The notes below the pieces were generated by a model, which saw nothing but the letters and a program-made list of their open reading frames with translations, was not told the origin of the DNA and did no database searches. Of a DNA stretch of 64,000 bases, positions 60,497 through 64,000 are shown piece after piece. Made by a program: the position numbers and the translations under genes. Source of the stretch: Rhodococcus rhodnii (GTDB taxonomy: Bacteria > Actinomycetota > Actinomycetes > Mycobacteriales > Pseudonocardiaceae); assembly GCA_000720375.1 (NCBI GenBank), contig JOAA01000014.1, positions 160,788-224,787 on the forward strand, given 5' to 3'. Each line of letters begins with the position of its first letter. Position 1 is the first letter of the stretch.

Positions 60497-60799
60497 ATGA
60501 CGTACACGAAGCGACTGCCCAAGCCAGTGGTCGAGCAGTGGGACTGGCAGCTGCAGGGCAACTGCCGTGGTCAGGAGTCTGCGGTCTTCTTTCATCCTGA
60601 CAACGAGCGTGGGCCGGCCCGTCGCACCCGCCAGGCCAAGGCGAAGCAGGTCTGCCAGACGTGCCCGGTGATCGTCCAGTGCCGCCAGCACGCGTTGCGC
60701 ACGCGTGAACCGTTCGGTGTCTGGGGTGGACTGGACGAGGACGAACGCCGCGCCATTTTCTCCAAGCGTACCCGCCAACAGCACCAACCCGCTGCCTGA
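60497..60799 (+). CDS. WhiB-family Fe-S transcription factor (WhiB3/WhiD-like)
   Basis: A 100-residue WhiB protein. The four [4Fe-4S] ligand Cys are C23, C53, C56 and C62 (NCRGQES, VCQTCPVIVQC), followed by the FGVWGGLDEDERR turn and a basic DNA-binding tail. The N-terminal WDWQLQGNCRG with FFHPDNERG groups it with WhiB3/WhiD rather than WhiB1 or WhiB2. These bind the principal sigma factor and respond to redox state or developmental cues. ATG at 60497 with GGGAGAG 9 bases upstream. Confidence 0.92.
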   Translation: MTYTKRLPKPVVEQWDWQLQGNCRGQESAVFFHPDNERGPARRTRQAKAKQVCQTCPVIVQCRQHALRTREPFGVWGGLDEDERRAIFSKRTRQQHQPAA

Positions 60800-60835
60800 G
60801 AAGTCGGATCCCCTCCTCCGATACGTTGTGGCACT

Positions 60836-61453
60836 GTGGACACGTTCATGGTTGAGCAGCTGAGGCTGCGCTGGCCTGCGGACTGGACGAAGCTGCACGT
60901 GTATTTCGTGCCCGACCCCGTCGAGATCAAGCCGATGGTCGATGCCTACCGGGGCGTCCTGGAGAGCCTGGATTGTGTGGCGCGGCAACCGGAAGAGTGG
61001 CTGCACGCGACGATGATGGTTCTCGATGGCGTGCCCGCCAGGGACGTCCCCGCCGAGCAGCGCGCGGAGTTGATCGAACGACTGGGGAAGGCCGTCGCCG
61101 AAGTGCCCTCGTTCACCGTGACGTGTGGGCCCGCGGTCGCGGGGCGCAGCACGGTGACGCTGGACATGGTGCCGGACAAGGACTTCGCCGTGTTGGCCGA
61201 CCGGGTGAAGGCCGCCGCGGGCGAGATGTTCGGCCCGGAAGCCGTGAAATACACGAACAACCGGCCGCACATCACGCTCGCGTACGCGACCGGGGACGGC
61301 GACTCAGGAATCATCCAGGACAAGCTCCGGTACGCCACCGACCTGCGTATCCCGCTGACGGTCGACGCCGTGCGGCTGGTGGATGTGCTTGTGGACGCGG
61401 AGCTTTTCCAGTTCAGGTGGGAGGAACTGGCCGTACTGCGGCTGAAGAGCTGA
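60836..61453 (+). CDS. 2'-5' RNA ligase family (2H phosphoesterase) protein
   Basis: A 205-residue 2H phosphoesterase-fold protein. The two HxT motifs are HAT (residues 57-59, EEWLHATMMVLDG) and HIT (NNRPHITLAYATG, about residue 143). Family members act on cyclic phosphates or 2'-5' linkages in RNA or nucleotides; the true substrate is unknown. Start is the GTG at 60836 (VDTFMVEQL). It converges on the membrane-protein gene, overlapping it by 41 bases. Confidence 0.87.
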   Translation: MDTFMVEQLRLRWPADWTKLHVYFVPDPVEIKPMVDAYRGVLESLDCVARQPEEWLHATMMVLDGVPARDVPAEQRAELIERLGKAVAEVPSFTVTCGPAVAGRSTVTLDMVPDKDFAVLADRVKAAAGEMFGPEAVKYTNNRPHITLAYATGDGDSGIIQDKLRYATDLRIPLTVDAVRLVDVLVDAELFQFRWEELAVLRLKS

Positions 61454-62615
61454 CTTCGTCGCGCACGCGGCCGCGGATCTCCTCGACAGTGGGATCGTTG
61501 GCGAAGGCATGGGAGACACGGATCAGCCAGTCACGTTCGGCGTTGATGTCTCCCGTGCCTGCGTTCGGGGTCTCGGCGGTGCGTGGGTCTGAGTGGTAAC
61601 GGACGCCCGCCGCATGCGCTTCGAGCGCGCTCGCGGTTACCGCGGCCTCCACCAGGACTTCCACTTGGTCACCCGTGATGCCGCGCTTCTCGGCCGCTTC
61701 GGTCGCCCACGCACGCACCTCAGGATGGCTGTACGCGCGTAGCGCCAGGTTCGCGTCGCGGATCTCGATCACCCGCCGGTAGACGCTGAAGTCGTCGTCA
61801 TCGACTGCCAGCTTGATCTCGGGCAGCACATCGTGCACCTTGCTCCACAACGGTTCGAGCGCACGGAGATGACGGGCCGTGCGGGCGCGACGCAGCGGAT
61901 CCCTGACATAGCGGACAACCAGAGGCACCACACCACCGATGGCGATCAGCGCCGCGGCCGTTGACGACAACAGCGCCGTCACTTCAGCCTCTGCCGCGAC
62001 CGGCGCCGAGCTCAACCGGTTGATCACGAGAACAACGGTCTTCCATGCCGCCCACAGCAATCCAGCGAAGGCGCCGAGCATCATGATGTTCAGGCCGACG
62101 CGAAGCGCACGTTCCGGCGCCGCGGCCGAGTAACGGCGAATAAGTGCCACGAACGCGCCCAGACCCGCCGCGCAGTAAGCACTGAACAATGTGAGGTACG
62201 CGGCGATCGGTGGCCGGTTGCCGTACACGGTGACGAACTCGATCTCGAACTGGGTGTCAGCGGCGAACAGCAGAACACCCATGGCGAGCACGACCAAACC
62301 GGCGATCACGCCGTGCAGCACGACCAGGCGACGGGCCCGTTCCCCGTCCCGCACTGTGTACGCCAGGATCGCGATCACGCACCACCCGGCCACGATCACC
62401 AGGCTGTTGCCCACCCAGCGGCCGAAGTTCGGCAGCGGCTCGAAGGTGTGGATGAACCGCAACGCGCTGGGAGCGATCGCGAAGGCGGCCAGACCGAGTA
62501 ACGCGAAGCACGCGATGGCGAAGCGCGCCGCGTTGTTCGCGGCTCCTTGCTTGGCCTTGAACACGGCGATGGTCAGGCAGAGCACGCCGACGACGAGCTT
62601 CACGTAATCGACCAA
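61413..62615 (-). CDS. MAB_1171c-like integral membrane protein
   Basis: A 400-residue membrane protein with about seven N-terminal helices (LVVGVLCLTIAVFKAKQGAAN, FALLGLAAFAIAP, LVIVAGWCVIAILAYTV and later) followed by a cytoplasmic helical tail of about 160 residues (LRALEPLWSKVHDVLPEIKLAV onward). The pattern matches the MAB_1171c family of putative transporters in actinobacteria, whose function is unknown. A TTG at 62615 with AGGTGG 6 bases upstream is preferred; GTG at 62603 is possible. It starts 10 bases after the ImmA stop, so it is the third gene of the XRE-ImmA module. Confidence 0.8.
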   Translation of the reverse strand: MVDYVKLVVGVLCLTIAVFKAKQGAANNAARFAIACFALLGLAAFAIAPSALRFIHTFEPLPNFGRWVGNSLVIVAGWCVIAILAYTVRDGERARRLVVLHGVIAGLVVLAMGVLLFAADTQFEIEFVTVYGNRPPIAAYLTLFSAYCAAGLGAFVALIRRYSAAAPERALRVGLNIMMLGAFAGLLWAAWKTVVLVINRLSSAPVAAEAEVTALLSSTAAALIAIGGVVPLVVRYVRDPLRRARTARHLRALEPLWSKVHDVLPEIKLAVDDDDFSVYRRVIEIRDANLALRAYSHPEVRAWATEAAEKRGITGDQVEVLVEAAVTASALEAHAAGVRYHSDPRTAETPNAGTGDINAERDWLIRVSHAFANDPTVEEIRGRVRDEVSSSAAVRPVPPT

Positions 62616-62625
62616 GAGAAGCCAC

Positions 62626-63216
62626 CTATCCGAAGATCGATCCCAGCCGGTCGATACCGCCGGCGAGCTCGGGGTTGACCGGTTGCGCGGGGCGGGCGAA
62701 ACCACCGCGGATGAGAATGACGGACGCGAGCATCTCCGCCTCGGCCTCCTCCGCCTCGGAGTACACCGTGCGCCCGAGCACCCGGCTGATCAGCTTGGCC
62801 GAGAGGTTCTTCATCAGCAGCGCGGCCACGGACTCGTGCAACGCGCTCGTTCCTTTGTGGCCGCACAGCAGGTGCCCGATCTCGTGGGCGATGATGTGTT
62901 CCTGGTGCAGCCGGGTGGTGTTGGACGCGTAGAAGATGTAGTCGGCGTCCGTGGTTTCGACGAACATGCCGCATGGTGTGTCCCGTTTGGCCGCCATCCC
63001 GACCAGCTCGATCCGTCTGCCCCGGTGCTCGACGAGCGCGGCGACGAACGCCTCGGCGCTGAACGGTTGCGGGATGGGCAGTGCGTTGGCGAGCTCCTCA
63101 CAGCGTTGACGAAGGCGTGATGGATCCTCCAGCGACACGCTCACCCCCGTGATCGACCACCAGCCGACGGCGAGCCGCCGGCACTTGGAGCAGCCTAGCG
63201 GGGGCTGATCACGCAT
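62626..63216 (-). CDS. ImmA/IrrE-family metalloprotease
   Basis: A 196-residue zinc endopeptidase. The metal site is HEIGH (residues 111-115, EHIIAHEIGHLLCGH) with a downstream Glu-rich helix (YSEAEEAEAEMLASVIL) carrying the third ligand. ImmA cleaves a partner XRE repressor, while IrrE/PprI acts in radiation response. The ATG at 63216 overlaps the XRE stop by 8 bases, implying coupling. A GTG at 63144 is an alternative that would drop a Cys-rich N-terminal stretch (CSKCRR). Confidence 0.88.
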   Translation of the reverse strand: MRDQPPLGCSKCRRLAVGWWSITGVSVSLEDPSRLRQRCEELANALPIPQPFSAEAFVAALVEHRGRRIELVGMAAKRDTPCGMFVETTDADYIFYASNTTRLHQEHIIAHEIGHLLCGHKGTSALHESVAALLMKNLSAKLISRVLGRTVYSEAEEAEAEMLASVILIRGGFARPAQPVNPELAGGIDRLGSIFG

Positions 63217-63640
63217 CCGTGGGGCCGGTCCGCCGTTCGGCCTCGCGCTTGGCGATCACGTCGATCATGTCGTTGATCGTCCCCAGCCCGTCCTGGGACA
63301 GGTTCACCGCGCGCAGTGCGACGTTGCGGACCTCGGCATTGCGCAGCGCGCCAAGCAGCTCAAGCTCGGCATGGATCTGTTTGCCCTGGTCGTCGTCGAA
63401 GAAGTACGCGACAGGCACGTCGAAGAACTCGGCGAGCGCCTCCAGGTGCCGTTTGGTCGGGTTGTCCCGGCGACCGGTACGCAACTGCCAGAGGTACGTC
63501 GCGGAAAAGCTCTCGCCGGTGGCCTCCCGGCACGCGGTGGCGACCTCCTCGTTGGTGTATTGCTCGCCGTCGGGCCTGCGGACGATCTGGAACAACTTGT
63601 CGATCTTGGCGGCAAGCGTCGGCGCGTCGCTCTCACTCAT
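63209..63640 (-). CDS. XRE-family helix-turn-helix regulator
   Basis: A 143-residue regulator with an N-terminal XRE domain (TNEEVATACREATGESFSATYLWQLRTGRR, then HLEALAEFFDVPVAYFFDDD) and a C-terminal helical tail. It is the first gene of the XRE-ImmA-membrane protein module and the natural cleavage partner of ImmA. GTGAGG 6 bases before the ATG at 63640 sets the start. Confidence 0.88.
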   Translation of the reverse strand: MSESDAPTLAAKIDKLFQIVRRPDGEQYTNEEVATACREATGESFSATYLWQLRTGRRDNPTKRHLEALAEFFDVPVAYFFDDDQGKQIHAELELLGALRNAEVRNVALRAVNLSQDGLGTINDMIDVIAKREAERRTGPTDA

Positions 63641-63780
63641 CTCGAACCTCACCCACAGCTCATGTAAATCCCAGTCCCGCAAGATTCATCCTAGTTGACA
63701 GAGCGCCCGTTGCCACTAGACTCGCCCATGAGCTGAGATGAATTAGGGGGGATTCTGATTCACCGCAGCTAGTCGTGGCG

Positions 63781-63812
63781 GTGTTCCGGGAGGTGGGGGT
63801 CTCCCGGAGCAC
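63781..63812. terminator. Imperfect hairpin
   Basis: GTGTTCCGGGAG and CTCCCGGAGCAC pair at 11 of 12 positions around GTGGGGGT. It is a possible terminator for a gene entering from the right, or part of the repeat region beside it. Confidence 0.45.
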
Positions 63813-63868
63813 TGTTGCAGTGTGGTGGACGCGGGGGTGGAGTGGCTTCGCGGCGCTGTGCCTACTTC

Positions 63869-63959
63869 GGCGCGCGCTGTGGTTGCCTTCGGCGCGCTTC
63901 TGGGTCACCGCGGCGCGCTCTGTGGCTGGGTCGGCGCGCTGCTACCCGGGGTCGGCGCG
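63869..63959. repeat. Array B: GGCGCGC words at ~21-bp spacing, inverse of array A
   Basis: GGCGCGC begins at 63869, 63891, 63912 and 63933, with a variant at 63953; spacings are 22, 21, 21 and 20 bases. Bases 63888-63941 are the exact reverse complement of 25648-25701 (54 of 54). Beyond that core the two arrays keep the word spacing but the spacers diverge (for example CAACC near both 3' ends). Confidence 0.85.
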
Positions 63960-64000
63960 ATTTGGTGTGGAGCACCCAGCCTGGCTCCTGCCGCTGTGGT

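Larger units (their letters stand above)
63641..64000. other. Gene-less right end of the window
   Basis: No supported coding sequence. It holds the likely promoter of the minus-strand XRE gene, an imperfect hairpin (63781-63812), and the second GCGCGCC array. Any gene whose product is encoded beyond 64000 cannot be judged. Confidence 0.6.

Noticed and set aside
25648..63941. Composite transposon bounded by the 54-bp inverted repeats
   Set aside because: The 38 kb between holds ordinary chromosomal genes, no transposase, and the copies lie inside longer phased arrays.
1..64000. tRNA, rRNA, riboswitch or insertion sequence
   Set aside because: I found no cloverleaf, ribosomal RNA segment, recognised riboswitch core or transposase in reading both strands.

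Overview
This is a high-GC chromosomal segment from an actinomycete, most likely a Pseudonocardiales-type filamentous species (Amycolatopsis/Lentzea/Saccharothrix/Kibdelosporangium-like). The evidence is GTG/TTG starts, a WhiB regulator, F420-type luciferase-like oxidoreductases, an ESX/PPE-like Gly-rich protein, a subtilisin-inhibitor-like gene and mycobacterial-type fadA-fadB. Genes are dense and mostly chromosomal in character. I see no tRNA, rRNA, transposase, phage genes or CRISPR array. Genus-level assignment is inference.

Layout. 0-8 kb: PPE/ESX-like Gly-rich protein, EamA exporter, an alpha/beta-hydrolase-like lipoprotein whose nucleophile elbow lacks serine, a luciferase-like oxidoreductase, a LigC-type ATP-dependent DNA ligase, a RibD-C-like reductase and ZapE. 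8-19 kb: orphan Tat-lipoprotein solute-binding protein, an acyl-CoA dehydrogenase divergent from a TetR gene with two clear operator palindromes, a PAP2 phosphatase, an ABC-F protein coupled to a FAD oxidoreductase, a ceramidase-like membrane protein, ornithine aminotransferase and PPK2.

19-31 kb: a nearly complete reductive pyrimidine (uracil/thymine) catabolic locus. It holds an NCS1 permease, beta-ureidopropionase, dihydropyrimidinase and a luciferase-like oxidoreductase in one minus-strand operon. After a 2.4 kb interruption come a PucR regulator and the divergent aminotransferase, methylmalonate-semialdehyde dehydrogenase and EthD-like protein. The interruption holds a secreted alpha-lytic-type serine protease facing a subtilisin-inhibitor (SSI) gene that carries a +1 frameshift in a T4 run. 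Beside it lies a GC-rich array of GCGCGCC words every ~21 bp. A 54-bp part of this array recurs perfectly, in inverse orientation, at the right end of the window.

31-46 kb: site-2 protease, an unrecognised A/T-richer gene, an ECF sigma factor with a membrane-anchored Asp-box protein, a PDZ-less HtrA-type protease and a DPP-IV-like peptidase. Next is a run containing a luciferase-like oxidoreductase, a lysine-less PLP-decarboxylase-like protein, a 41-residue peptide gene and a JmjC/cupin oxygenase that begins at the very next base after the peptide's stop codon. This last pair is the best candidate for an undescribed (RiPP-like) system. It is followed by an iron box, a sucrase/ferredoxin-like protein and a very large CtpI-like P-type ATPase.

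46-64 kb: two acyl-CoA dehydrogenases with their own TetR gene and an operator palindrome, GrpB, a small S1-domain protein, a large LuxR-type (LAL) regulator, a secreted unknown protein, and a P450 coupled to a tandem (double) TetR regulator. The latter is divergent from fadA-fadB, which encode the fatty-acid beta-oxidation complex. The segment ends with a WhiB3/WhiD-like regulator, a 2'-5' RNA ligase-like protein and an XRE-ImmA-MAB_1171c-like three-gene module.
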